Below are positions 44,791 through 57,052 of a stretch of DNA of 60,000 nucleotides, in pieces. Source of the DNA: Polytrichum commune (taxonomy: Eukaryota; Streptophyta; Polytrichopsida; Polytrichales; Polytrichaceae); assembly GCA_950295325.1 (NCBI GenBank), contig OX485809.1, positions 15,006,001 to 15,066,000 on the forward strand, read 5' to 3'. Position 1 is the stretch's first letter; each line of letters opens with the position of its first letter. The notes under the pieces were generated by a model, which saw nothing but the letters and a program-made list of their open reading frames with translations, was not told where the DNA came from and made no database searches. A program made the position numbers and the translations under genes.

Positions 44791-45231
44791 TTATGGGATT
44801 GAGATGGGAAGGGTAACATTAGGGAGGGGAGGGACACCAATGCAGGCTGGGACGGGGGGTAGGGCACCCTTCACGCTGGGCGGCAACGCATCGCCCACGA
44901 CTGGGGGAACGGCGACGCAGGGTGGCAAAGTAACAGCCGACGTGGGAGGGATGATGTCAATATTGATGGGGGGCAGAGCAAGGGTCGTCGACGGCCCGGG
45001 TGACCCAAGCACGGTCAGGTTTAGGGCTGCTGCCCCTGCTCCTTTCGCTAGGTCGCCGGGAGTGTTGTGCAGATCCCCAGTAATTTTGGGGGTCAAGGTC
45101 ACACCCCCCAAAATGCGTTTGAAGATGTCCCCTCCGCGAAGCTCCCGCGCAGTCGCCCCGGAGCTGCATAACACAAGCACAACCACGCACAATGCTGCGG
45201 CGGCAGCGGCTGACTGATGCGTCATCTTCAT
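44791..45231 (-). CDS. Small secreted proline-rich protein
   Basis: 146 aa from the first true ATG in frame (45231, context GTCAACATGA); the open frame upstream has no ATG. MKMTHQSAAAAAALCVVVLV and LCSSGATA form a clear signal peptide. The mature part begins RELRGGDIFKRILGG and then carries spaced LPP motifs: ALPPINIDIIPP, TLPPCVAVPP, ALPPSVKGALPPVPACIGVP. It has three mature-part features typical of small cell-wall or apoplastic proline-rich proteins: short length, Pro-Pro spacing and few Cys. No catalytic motif is visible and I cannot name a family. GC content is visibly higher than in the flanks. A TATA box lies ~190 bp upstream. An antisense frame is also open but lacks any such signals. 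Confidence 0.75.
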   Translation of the reverse strand: MKMTHQSAAAAAALCVVVLVLCSSGATARELRGGDIFKRILGGVTLTPKITGDLHNTPGDLAKGAGAAALNLTVLGSPGPSTTLALPPINIDIIPPTSAVTLPPCVAVPPVVGDALPPSVKGALPPVPACIGVPPLPNVTLPISIP

Positions 45232-45418
45232 GTTGACAAACACAAAACTCTCTAGTTGTAGCTGCACTATGTGGGCAGCCAATTAGCAGGCCGAGGTTGA
45301 GGGCCACCGATCGGTGTCACTCTTGCAGGGCAGCTGATCAGTTGTCTTGGGAAAGCAAGTGATCATATGGCTGGGCTCGAGTGTCGACTGATGAGTGAGG
45401 AATGGCTCCCCGCCAGGT

Positions 45419-45427
45419 TAATATATA
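45419..45427 (-). promoter_or_regulatory. TATA box of the proline-rich gene
   Basis: TATATATTAA on minus, ~190 bp before the ATG. Transcription would start near 45390, giving a ~160-nt leader. Confidence 0.55.
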
Positions 45428-45539
45428 CTGGCTGCTCCACCCTGCTGCCAGCAGATGTGGAGGACAAGTGTTGCGAGCTCCTGTTTTCAAGCTGTTTTTC
45501 TCGTCTTGGTGGGAATCATTTTGGTTGGAAGCTTGTTGA

Positions 45540-46110
45540 TCAGGTGAGAGTAACATGGTTGCCAAATAAAGTGCACAGAAACGGCTTTAATTCTGATGCT
45601 GCAACCTGAATTCGCTCACACTGTCTCAGAATATTCGGGGAGCAGCTCATCGGCAAAACCGCAGGGGCTTGAGGTTCATCACTTTCTGTCCCAATATCTA
45701 TAATTTTGGTAGATGTACAACTCTCATCAGGAGTACCATATGTATGCATCAGTCCTACATACAGGACAGAGATGATGCACTTGAGGGCTAATTTTGGTTT
45801 ACTCAATTTCATCAGAGGAGGTAGAAGGAGGAGCTGCAAATTCGGAAAATAAGTGAGGCATGCAGCACTGTTCGTGAGTCTCGGTGATCCTGGTAAGGTA
45901 TTTCAAGTTTTCGGAGTTCAATTCTATGCAAGCCGGTCTTGCAGATCCGAGCTTCGTCACTGAGCTGCTTGTGCGCTTGGAACTAAAGCAGGGGAGGCCA
46001 CTCTCCCCTTTAGAACAACAATTTATGGTTTCTAAATCACTTCTACTAAGGGCCACTTCACACGCAAGACTGAAGGTCCGTGACCATTGCAAGTATTCAA
46101 TAATTCTTCT
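45540..46110 (-). other. Coding-like minus-strand sequence, unrecognised
   Basis: From an acceptor-like AAACTAG at about 46111 a frame runs with LACEVALSRSDLETINC, PACIELNSENLKYLTRIT and AAPPSTSSDEIE. After a possible short intron (GTAAACC to TATGTAG), KIIDIGTESDEPQAPAVLP and SPNILRQCERIQVAASELK follow. Phases do not join with the splice sites I see. It may be a gene fragment; it lies upstream of the proline-rich gene on the same strand. Confidence 0.3.
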
Positions 46111-46117
46111 AGTTTGA

Positions 46118-48470
46118 CAGCATCTTTTCAGGTTACAACAAATTTATTGAAGAATATGGATGCACATATGACAACATTAGTGGAGATGTTGTAGTTACTC
46201 ATGTCAGATTCAATATTCATATCTCGAAAACACCAATATGCAATAAGAATCCTCCCTTTCCTCTCAAGATTATCATTCGTGTTATTCTTTCCTTCCTCAC
46301 CAATGTAAAATTTACAAAAAGAATGAGAAAATAATAATGAAGATATATAACAAGTGGTATAGGGTGGGCCCTCTTTTTCCACCAATAGAATATGCAATGG
46401 TCTTTCAACATGGTCCATTCTCACTTCACACTATGCTTGAGGACCTGTGACTACACAAAATGACTATCCCAACACCCATGGTACATTGTTTGGAGGAAGG
46501 TCAAGGGCCCTCACCATTACATGGTCATGGCCCTTGGCTCGTGTGTGAAGTGGCCCTAATGCTTCTAGCGCATTGAAGCTTTGTTTTTTTACAAGACGGA
46601 GCAACTGCATGCTTGATAGGAGGACAGTGAGAGCCAGACAGTGAGAGCCAGACAAGAACCACGAAATACCAATTGTGTCTGTGAGTAATTGAAAAGTTTG
46701 CTTTTAATCAGGTTATTCTTTAACTAAATTGTGCTTCAGGCTACTATATATATTATGAGAAACTTATAAAAAATCATACTATCATTTCTTTGAATATTTT
46801 ATAAAGTAATTTGCTTGCAACATGAAACCAGCCCCAAAACAGTGCTTCCTAAAAATGTTTTAGCAAGTCCACTACAGTTTCGTGAGAGTTGCCACCTCAG
46901 GCTTCAAACATCGTCTGCAGGTGTTGATTGATTGTGATCAAAAGTTTTGATAATTGTTTGGAAATCCTGCACAAATTCGTTGATGTTTCACACTTGGCAG
47001 TCTGTTTGACCCAAATAAATGTGATTCCATGGCATTTGCTCTGGAAAACACCACTTCAGATCATTATTTACTACCAGAGGTGTCTTATCTAGTTAGATTG
47101 CTATAGATAGATTATACATGTACATAAGATTTTGCGCGTACCCGTGAATAGATTGCTAAGGGCCAAGAGCCTTGACCATGAAATTGTGAGAGCCCAAAAG
47201 AAAGTGTACAAATGCCGTATAAGACACCTCCGAATCATGTTCATGGTCACAAACTCCCAAGTGTAGTGTGAAGTCACATGTGATGGGGCCTCAACCAAAT
47301 GCTATTCCAATGAATTTTTATTCATGCATGTCTTCACACATGATAAAATAGAATAAATCAATGATTGTGAGTATTCGGAGTGCCATGGTCTCCTGGTTTT
47401 GTGTTTGACCTACCTCCAAGAGGTGGTTTTTGTGAATAGTCCAAGTGACCATGAAACATGATCCATTGGATGCCATGTAGGAATCCATGTAGACTTTACG
47501 TCCATCTTGCATTCACATACTCCCTCAGGCATAGTGTGAAGCGAACTTGGACCGGCTCTGCCTTTTCCACCGATGAGAGTGCTTGAAAGTGGCGGAAACT
47601 CTACAGTGTCATGTCAGATGCAGCCGCTCGGCAGTCGTTACACACGTCCTGCTTATACAGCTACAGTTTCTGACGAGTCTGGATTACCAAAAGTTCTGGT
47701 TATGCAGTAGACTTGAGTGTCCTACACTGGGATTAGCTTCTTGTACTTCATCTATGAGAGACTCACCTTCCACGAGGAGCCTGGGATCTACATGCATAAA
47801 CGTTCCAAGCTATGTCCGGGAAGAACCGGCGGTTAGTTACAGATGAACCAGTTGAAGTCGGAGACTTCAGGAGAATTGCCGATCATTTTTGAGGAACCTA
47901 TGGAATATACCTCAAATGAATGGAGCAAAACCGGGAGATGCTAACATGTAACCGGCTGGATTTAGGATCACTAGGATCTTGACCTCAACTCAGGTTGAAA
48001 GAAAGTGGACTCTTTTTTTTCTTTTCTTTTCTTTTCTTTTTTGAGACAAAAGGCCAAAATGCAATGCCTGTGAATTAAAGAGGAGTCAACTAGTTGGGTG
48101 CCTTTATAACCAAGGTCTCAGACTGCTAACAATGAATTTTTTCCCATTTGATTCCATTTGCACTCATATATAAATATGTAGATATAGCTTCATTCAGAGT
48201 ATTCTTTACAGCTCTTGGTGTCATATTTCTCGGCTTTCATCGAACAGCTTCATATCAGAATACTTCTCTGCTATTCTGATTCCCCTCCATCTCCTCGCTT
48301 CAGTAATTATCAAGTGTCTGAGAATCTGACAAGTTGCTTCGAAGGCAAAGTGAGCTAATGTAAGGTATTTGGGCCTTAAATGGGCATTTTTCTCCCTGCA
48401 CCCACTTCTTGTAGGATATAGAATGCACAATTAATGCAGTACGACTAGCAAATCCAAATCATGTCCATAG
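46118..48470. other. Intergenic AT-rich DNA
   Basis: No supported gene. A (CTTTT)n tract lies at 48011-48042. AGTGAGAGCCAGAC is doubled at about 46625-46652. Confidence 0.45.
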
Positions 48471-48479
48471 TCAATTTCA

Positions 48480-48605
48480 TCATATTTTCTAGAGGTCATA
48501 TGAATATTTTAATTAGAATTTATGCATGAATTTGGGACAATTCCAACCACCAATATGACATACACTAGATCACAAAACTACACAAATACGGTCGTCGGCA
48601 AACAT
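48480..48605 (-). repeat. Dispersed repeat pair member (inverted partner at 59.3 kb)
   Basis: On minus it contains TTGTGATCTAGTGTATGTCA and GGTTGGAATTGTCCCAAATT, which match 59310-59375 on plus with few changes. Confidence 0.8.
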
Positions 48606-50461
48606 GAAGACTATTCATTGTCAAAGAGAACATATTTCCAAGTTCTTGTATGGTCATATAGGTCCCGCCAATTATGTTGACTATTGCATTTAGCATGGTA
48701 AATTATTTTGAAACACATATTTAGTCCAATCTCTTTCTTAGCGCATGTGGTTTTGACATTAGTTCTTAGATCCACTTCCAACCATTCATCACTCAAATAT
48801 AGGTGTCCAGTGAAGACGAGGCACCAAATTAGGCACGTCCACCTTAGAGCAACCCCACACTCCAAAATAACATCATAACTATAATCAACGAAGAGGGGAG
48901 CTTCATTATGTGATTTAAAACTTTTTAAATGAATAGTCTGACAACTACACATGAGAATCCTCTGCTAATACCCATAATCTACACATTGACTGGCATGGGA
49001 CTGCCTTTTGTATTCTATTACTGAAGATTACAAATTAGATGACATGCTCTGAGAAAATATAATAAACAAATCATTGGGTTTTGATTGGTATCCAGTGAGA
49101 GGCAAAGTTCAAGTATCGAGAATATATTATCTTGTGAGGACCAGAATGTCAATATGCTTAACACAATGGGAGCTGTCTTCACCGTCTACTGATTCAATTT
49201 GAGTGTGGGATTTCGATTTCCTAGTAAGGACCACACCTATAAGAATTAAATTGCTTAGACTTGATTGTATTTCCATGGCCTAAACCCTCATCTTGTCCTT
49301 TCCCATCTATATCAGGATTCACAGGATGGAGCTCCAATCTTCACCTTTTCATATCAACTCTATAAAGTCGTTTGATTTACGGGGGAAATAAACCCCCCGA
49401 AATATTAATATTAAAAAAAAGTCTGAGAGTTTACAGAAAACTGCTCTTCATTGAATTTACAGTCTCAAATGGAGTTAGAAGACACAGCAATTTTTTGAAT
49501 ATTAGTTGTCTCTTGCATTCCCACCTTTCCGAGTCTCAACGCTCAAACTTTCCAAGATGCTCCATGAGAATGCCCGGCTCTTTGGCATATTGCATAATAT
49601 TAGAATTCACAGGTACCGCATATTTATACTTCACATAGAGAAAGACACGGACTCATACCACGTACAGGTGTGCCTTTGTCTGTCTAATAGGTGTTCAACT
49701 GCGGATGTGGCTGTCCAAATAAAAGGAAATGAAACACGATGGAGGACTCTACCGTAAGAGTGCTCCCTGGTTGGACACACTAATTATTTTGGAACTCTTG
49801 CCACGTGTTGTATTCACAGTGGTCAAGGCCATGTTGGAACCTATGTGGGAATTTGGTTCATGGCACTCTACATGTTGAACCAAACATCACTCTATGGTGG
49901 TAATCAATAAGGTCAAGGCATCCATAGTCGATCAAGTCCACTTAACTGTTCACTACTGTCGTGTAATGCCGACATGGATGAGGTCTATATTTTTTAGGCA
50001 AATAAAGGTAAGGTTTATTCTATGTGGTGGCAGTTTGTCAATTATTCCCCTCATAAGAGTTTGAACAACTATCATAGCCAAGCATTAGCGTTTAGATGAG
50101 CAGTTATGGGTTAACCTATAGGTGGACTATGTGTTACCCTAACTTTACCGCTTCAAAGTTTGTAGCAATTACCATATTCATGGAAACAATTTATATTATA
50201 TTATATTATATTTGTTGCATTCTCTTTAGAGTTTTTTCTCTTTGCAAGAAAAATATAACCCCTTTATTATTCCTCCTAAACATATGCAAACTCTCTTATT
50301 TTATTGGTTATAAATGCCTCAACCTTAGTTATGTATGGACCTTTGTGATGCACACATGGTCTATTGTGGGCAGTTTCAATTCCACAATGGCCAATGTAAG
50401 GTAGACCAACCCCATTCCCATTACCCGTACACAATTTTGCATAAGTTTAGTACAAATTTGA
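48606..50461. other. Intergenic AT-rich DNA
   Basis: No supported gene or element. A TTATA-rich run at about 50190-50212. Confidence 0.45.
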
Positions 50462-50551
50462 TATTGGAGCACGGGGAGGACACTCCATTGTCAAGTTGAA
50501 CACCACGTGTGAACAAGGTTTGCTACCCTTATATTATATGCCATAGATAAG
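50462..50551 (-). repeat. Dispersed repeat, copy 3
   Basis: Same family as 37638-37692 and 37985-38066. It is the longest match to copy 2, with CACGGGGAGG at one end and TACCCTTATATTATATGCCA at the other. Confidence 0.8.
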
Positions 50552-52463
50552 TAGCATACACTTCACACATGCTCAAGTGATAATAAGGTAGGTGACACTA
50601 ATAGACCAATGACACTAAATACCATAAACAACATATTGGAATACATGTTGCCAACCAACTTGTATAATGAGAACAACCAATCTATAAGGGTCTAGAGTGA
50701 GAATGTAGATTTACCAAGCACTTGTCTAGAACCATCATGTTGTTTGGGGCCATATTTTCTACTTGTAGTAGGATAGCTTTCATACCATATCATTACTAAG
50801 CAACTACATGATGCTCTCTTTCCAAAGAAAGCGGCCACAATTCAAAAACTCTAATAATTCATAATTAGTTGTCAAAAAGTTCACAATACCCAACCCGAGT
50901 ATTCTCCATATATAGGAAATCCCGAATTTAAAAAAAGATTATCCTCATGTGATACATGATCTCATGGAACCCGACCAAAAAGCTACGTAATGTTATGGCA
51001 ACTCTTGAGAGTTGCTAAATTTAAAGCAACACTGTATTTACTTAACGGACATGCATGTGCAGATTAGGTCGTACACAATATTTGGCTCAGCCTCCACACA
51101 TACTTGGGTCCACACCTTCCACGAGCTCGGCCCCATAGCCCATTCACAACTAACTTATTGGCCAAATCTCCCAAAACACATGTGCTCCAAGCTTGCGAGA
51201 ACAATAGCCAAATGGAATGAAAAATTGCTTGCCACTTGTCACCCTTGCATTAGAGGTCTTGGCATCCGTGAGCATCACACCCCTCAAAAAGTGCACATAA
51301 GTAACTCTCAAGTGTGTAGCAAGTGCAATTACACTAAGTAGTCCTATTACTATGGTGGAAAATTAGTTTGGGCCACTTTACTTCTCTAGTTGGGGTGGAA
51401 GTAACGCGGGTATCAAGACCCTAGGTCTTTCCTTGAGACTTTCGACCAACATCTAACATAAAATAAAATAGTCACCGTACATCAAAAGTAGCACAAAAGA
51501 ATAATAAACATCCAAATTAACTTTCTAGGAAAAAAATAGCAGGGTTGAAAATTAATGTGGCCCACAATAACATGATTGTTTAGTGTACTTCCCAAGATTT
51601 GGAGCCTAAAATCTCCCCATTGCTTAGTTGTCCCTCGACAAAGTGGGAGGCTCATAAGGTGGGCAAGCCCCATGCATTGACACTTATCTTGATTGGACAC
51701 GTACATTTGAGTGGTGTGTGGTTAGGTGTGGAGCTAAGAACAAATACTTTGAGTCTCTTAATTTAACCCTTTATTTCCCATAGGTGGATTCCAATGAACT
51801 TGGAACTTTCATACCACCCTTGATATCAAGGGCAATACAACCCACTATCACTAACATGTTATAGTGATCACTCGCATGTGGAAAGCAACTCCATTATGAA
51901 GACATGGGAAGAAAATGGTCTTTGTATCAACAAAATCTAAGAAGATTAGACCATTGCAACTTTTTTTTGAAGTTCTCAACTTGGGGTAACTAGTGAAAAC
52001 TTTGTTTAAATTCTAAAATTGGATGAAGAGATGGATGAGGAAGGTCAATAAAATAGAAATTTTGATATAGCGACATACTACACATATGTAAGAAAGTGAA
52101 TTTTCAAATTTGAAGTGCAATTATGCCTATTATGCCTATTAGAGGTGGTCAAAGTTAATCAACTAGATGATGAATGTCTCTCACAATGAGCTTGAATGCC
52201 AAAAAATAATTTAATTGATTTAGGGTTGTTGTAACATGCCTTCACTACTAAAGATGGTTGATCCTTGCAATGAGAAGCATCCCAGGCATGAAAATTTGCT
52301 TCTCCTTCAAATCTCAATGACCTTCTAGAAGCTTCAAAAAAAAAACTTCAGGGCATCATTCTTCTTTAATTTCAAAGAAATCAAATGAGATTTGCACCTA
52401 TTTGTTCTTGAAACATCAAAGATCCCCATGCTAAGTGACAAGGCATGGATGAAGAAGATATAT
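50552..52463. other. Intergenic AT-rich DNA
   Basis: No supported gene. Open frames here are short and lack splice context. Confidence 0.45.
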
Positions 52464-52665
52464 GCGTCTCCACGAGCCCTTTTTTTTTAGGCAAATTTTA
52501 GCCATAATAAGATTAAAAAAATGGGGTGGGTGACATCTACATGTTAATAAATGGAATGGAAACAAGCCTAATTCGCCAAATTCTATCCATCAAGCATGGC
52601 CATGATGCCATATCCCACCCATCCTAGCATTGAGTGGTGCCAGTTGCTACCTACCAAATCCGATT
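52464..52665 (+). repeat. Left terminal inverted repeat of the hAT-like element
   Basis: Inverted match to 56290-56483, with GGCCATGATGCCATATCCCA identical. Confidence 0.8.
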
Positions 52666-53157
52666 GAATTTGGTCTTCATTTGCCACCTCCTACCACGAA
52701 GACGTCTCCCTCTTACCGCCTTCCATCGCCTCGCCTCCGCCTCCTCGCCACTTACCGTTGTGTAGGCTTTAGTAGTTGCCAACATCTCCCTCCTTCATGG
52801 TTCTCTATCGTCGCCATTTACTCCCTAATCCTTCAATATGTGTTGCCGGCTGCAATTGCTCATGCAACTATTGAGCTTTGCTTGCATTATCCTTCAATGC
52901 CTCACCCCTTGCACATCACATCATATTGAAGGCCAACTATTATTTCCATTACAATTTGTGTTGTTCAATTGAATTGCTATGATCGCGTGGGTTGATGTGT
53001 TGTTTTGCAATGGAAATTGCTTGTTGTTTTGGTTCAATATATTATGTCCACTTCCAATTTTGTGATGCACAACCAATTTGGCGCTCTTGGTGTTTGCTCA
53101 CATGGTTTCTTGGTGATTTGTGGGTTTTCTTGCATCATCTGGGACTAATAATCTTGG

Positions 53158-55953
53158 GTGTTGGGGTGGTTGGGCACACTTGTGAGGACGGCTGGCATTG
53201 GTGGTTCCCCTCATGCAGGAACAAATTCTTCTTCGCAGAGGAGGAAGAAGGGTTGCACCGAAGCAATGCAGGCAAGTGCGAAGGTGGAGAGAGGTCGGGT
53301 GAAGCTTCAACATCGCTTTAACACCCTACTGTATTACACATCGTCCTACAACCCAAACAGTGCCAGGCCTCTGGAGCTTGTATGCAATAGCATGCTGCTC
53401 CCCAATTCTGCCATGGGTTTTGATGCTTCCAATGAAACTACATTGGCGTTCACACCGCCTTTGGTTCCAAAGCCCTTGGGTGACTCTGCCATTGTTGCAA
53501 GGACTCCGACATCATCCTCATATGCTTGCCATGGAGGTCATGCAGGCTTTATCGTCATCTCTAGCACTTCAAAGGATGGAGGTGCATAGACGACCAACGA
53601 TCTCGAAGAGGTTAGTGTCCCCAACTTTGATGAGGAGTCTGATGAAGATGTTGAGAATCTAGCTCCTAAGAAGAAGCAAAAGAAAAACTATGATCTGACC
53701 CGCAAATTTCAGTTGGAGTGGGCATGTAAACTTCCATGGGCAAAGGGTATTCTAACCAACAATGATAGGTTGCACGTGGTGAAGTGCACAGTGTGCTCTA
53801 CCATGGAGAGGATAGAGAGGTTGATGCAACCCAAGTGGGATACAATGAAGAAACATGAGGGTATGTGTAAGGCCATTAGAAACATGTTGGCCTATAATGT
53901 GAAAAAAATTATTAATTTTTTTTTAAAAAAATGGTTTATGGCTACGAACTCAAAGCACAAGAAGAATGTGGCTTTGTTCAATGCAAAGGCTCTTGAACCT
54001 GTGTTGCAAAAAATGAATCAGTCCAATAGGTTAGAAAGGGAGAAGAAAAAAATCCAATTCGCAACCCTGTTTCAAGTTTTGTCTGATGGTCGTCCTATGT
54101 TGGAGTATGAGAGTAGGGTAGGGTTGTATGAATTTTTGAATGTGCCAAACTTCCATAGGATGCATTGGTTAGACAACTCTGGTTGGATTACGGTTGAGTT
54201 TATGTATTATGAAGTGAGGACTGCCATTTCAAGGATTCTTGCTAATGTTAACTATGTGGCACTCAGATGTGACAAAGTTAGCATCATTGATAATGGGTCA
54301 TGGATATCTATCCATGCCTATGTGGTCCAAAATTGGAGCCGTGTTCCCTATCCGATCTCACTTCACAAGGTTCTAGAGGGATTTGGCTCAGACAACCTAA
54401 CCCAAGTGATCAAAGATGCCTTGAGGGGTGTTGGCAAAATGAAGAGGCTTGCACTGGCAAAAACCTTGTTGTGTTTTGGTCTAGATAGTGTTAGCACTTT
54501 CTAGGGCCCAAAAACGGGAGTCACATTGTAGATTCAAACTAAGTACACTCCATTCACACTTGGTGTGCATTGTATGGCCCATCGCTATAATCTAGTCTTC
54601 AAGACCTTGTCTCATATATCATGAGTTGTATTAAGGGATTGTTGAAGAGCTCTTATGCTTATTTCAAGCATTTGCTGAAGAGACATCTTGAATTCGTTAA
54701 ACTTGCTAAATTGATGGAAACAAAAGGGTTGAAAATCTTGAAAAACGTGAAAAACAAATGCGTCTCTTTGATTGAACCTTTGAGACGCATAATACAAGAG
54801 TACATGGTTCTCTTAGTAAAGATGAAGGTGGACAACGATTCCAAACAGAGATCCGTGCAGGTAACTTTCTTGCCCCCTTCTATTTTTAAGGGTTTATTTT
54901 TGTCATGTTTTTCAGTTCACTTTTATTGCCAACCTTGTGCTACTTTCTAATGTTCAATGGTCATGCATGTGTGCATGTTGTCCTCGATATGTTGTGCGAC
55001 CCAACATGCCTCTTGGGGATGGCAACCTTGGTGCCCCTCATTGAGTCCCTAGATTCCCTCATCATTTTCTCACAGAAATGCGATGTATTCATCTGCGACT
55101 TCATCGGTGCAGTGAAAGTGTGTGAGGGGCAGTTGTATAGCATGCACAATTGCCACTCACGTGCTTTTATTACTGATGAGTTATTTGTTTTCAAGAGCAT
55201 CTTTAAAGGCACCATGACCACATTCACACCCGTTGGGTGTTGAATGATCTGGAGAGCCCAACCATGTTTGATTTAAGTTACAGGTTACATGCATGTTTAT
55301 CCTAACTACATTGTTATGTTGTTTTGACAAGGGTTGCCGCCCAGCTCATACAAGAGCTCCAACGTTGTTTTCTTGAGCACGCACTTCTTGATGCACTTGG
55401 CATCATCTACCCACAGTATTGGTTGCAACCGGATGCAAAAATCACCTTTGCAAAGCACCTAGACACTATGAAGAATTGGTACTGCAATGTCAAGGTGATT
55501 GGAATTGGGATTGATAAGGAGGTTATTCTTGGCCTCCTTGATCGATGGTCGTTGGATTCCCAGCAAGGTTACTTCAAGATCACGATGAAGAGTATCGCCC
55601 CTGCCACCATGGAACTTCCTTATGACATCAACCCTTTCACTCAAATATGGCACACCGTTTCTACTTCTAGGTTGCTTTCACATGGGTTCCTAAAGTATTT
55701 ACTGCTTGTAGAAATAGCCTTGGTCCACGTGATCGGAAATGTGGAAGATGGAGGTGTATTCTCATCCCTGTCTTTCCCAAAGACCAAGCTCCGCAACTCT
55801 TTCGACCCCCACCTTGGTGTAGTGGTTGGCATGTATAGCCAAAACATATATACCCTACAAAATTTCCCTTATCATTCAGTCTTTGATAGTTGGACGAATG
55901 CTGCAAATGTCCATGGCCGTTATGGCCTTTCTGTGTGGAATGCTCAAAAGTGA
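53158..55953 (+). pseudogene. hAT-like transposase (DUF4371/KIAA1586-like), disabled
   Basis: The frame starting about 53158 meets a TAG at 53587 and continues in the same frame to a stop at 54504. It includes acidic sequence, PKKKQKKNYDLTRKFQ, a BED/TTF-like zinc region (VKCTVCS... KWDTMKKHEG) and YVALRCDKVSIIDNGSWISI. Later parts sit in other frames: LGVHCMAHRYNLVFKTLSHI (about 54560), LLKRHLEFVKLAKLMETKGL (about 54670), LIIFSQKCDVFICDFIGAVK (about 55060), and a C-terminal dimerisation-type region EIALVHVIGNVEDGGVFSSL with FPKTKLRN (about 55700-55800). The order is that of the hAT-like family including KIAA1586-type proteins. Stops and frameshifts make it non-functional unless some gaps are introns. 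Confidence 0.82.
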
Positions 55954-56212
55954 GCACATCCTACATATTGATAATCAATGGTTCAATTGCCTTGTTTTGG
56001 GGCATCTCTATAAGTCCAATTTGTTTCCATCAATTTGGCAACTTGAATGAACTCAACAGTTAATGTTGCTACATATTCTAAACTTTAGACTTCTACACTC
56101 TTGCAGAACGTGCACTTATTTTTTGCATTGCAGCCCTTGTTTGGTGTTTGATGTGCAGGTTGTGTTGTAGATGACAATATGAAGAACCCCATGGTCACCA
56201 CACTTAGTCTCT

Positions 56213-56286
56213 TATTATCTTTGTTGTTGTATAGATTTTGTAGTCATTTCAGCATCGGAGTGTGTGTTTGTATGTTGTTTTGCAAG
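56213..56286 (+). repeat. Direct repeat bordering the right TIR, copy 1
   Basis: TTATCTTTGTTGTTGTATA... CATCGGAGTGTGTGTTTGT; recurs at 56487-56560 with ~274-bp spacing. Confidence 0.8.
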
Positions 56287-56289
56287 TAC

Positions 56290-56483
56290 AATATGGCAGG
56301 TGAGAGTTGGCACCACTCAGCGCTAGGATTGGTGGGATATGGCATCATGGCCACGCTCGATGGATGGAATTTTGCGATTTAGGCCTCATTCCATCCCATT
56401 TATTAACACACAAATGCCACCTTCTTCAAATTTTTATCATTTTTTGGCTAAAATTCACTTGAAAAAAGGGTTGACTTAGACAC
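56290..56483 (-). repeat. Right terminal inverted repeat of the hAT-like element
   Basis: Inverted partner of 52464-52665, lying between the two copies of a ~74-bp direct repeat. Confidence 0.8.
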
Positions 56484-56486
56484 CTT

Positions 56487-56560
56487 ATTCTCTTTGTTGT
56501 TGTATAAATTTTGAACTTATTTTAGCATCAGAGTGTGTGTTTGTTTGTTTTTTTGTAGGG
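56487..56560 (+). repeat. Direct repeat bordering the right TIR, copy 2
   Basis: TTCTCTTTGTTGTTGTATAA... CATCAGAGTGTGTGTTTGT; lies just outside the right TIR. Confidence 0.8.
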
Positions 56561-57021
56561 AGACAAAGGTTTGTAGATTAAATGTGGTTGCCACATTGCT
56601 CTTCAAAATTTAGATTAGATGCCATATGACCACATGAAAGAGCAATTACTTGCCATATGACTACTTCAAGCAACAATTAGTTACCATTTTACTAGGCATA
56701 ATTTTCAGTAGTAGCTAGATTACCTTAGTGCATGGCAAATTGTTGCATGCTTTTAATTCTATTTCAATAAAGACCATCGCCAACATTTTTGCACATATTG
56801 TTTATGTTAGTAGCCAAATGTATGAAATTTTATGAGCATTTACGCCAAACAATTTAGCTTCAAACTCATCATAATCGCCAATGTTGAAAAACTTAATCCT
56901 TGGGGTGTAGCCAGATGATCAAGTTCCAAAAAAACAAAAAAAGGTTGGTCTCCACAATGGCTCCTCTTTCTTAGAGAGAGCTAGTGGGACTCTCACAAGT
57001 ATATATATATATATATATATA

Positions 57022-57052
<31 letters not shown>

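Larger units (their letters stand above)
52464..56483 (+). mobile_element. hAT-like DNA transposon with ~200-bp imperfect TIRs, decayed
   Basis: Left 52464-52665 and right 56290-56483 are inverted copies by eye. Outer ends are GCGTCT and GTGTCT; inner shared words include GTTAATAAATGG, GGCCATGATGCCATATCCCA and GAGTGGTGCCA. The enclosed reading frame is a hAT-like transposase. No convincing 8-bp target duplication is visible, so the exact ends are uncertain. hAT elements normally have short TIRs, so the long ones are unusual. Confidence 0.7.

Noticed and set aside
44804-45217. 137-codon open frame antisense to the proline-rich gene
   Set aside because: A GC-rich, codon-mirrored shadow of the sense gene. 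It has no signal peptide, and the sense strand has signal peptide, ATG context and TATA box.
47583-47846. 87-codon plus-strand open frame
   Set aside because: No domain, splice or promoter signal; composition fits chance.
52630-52929. Separate small gene before the hAT-like frame
   Set aside because: The open frame begins within the left inverted repeat and has no recognisable domain; more likely leader sequence of the element.
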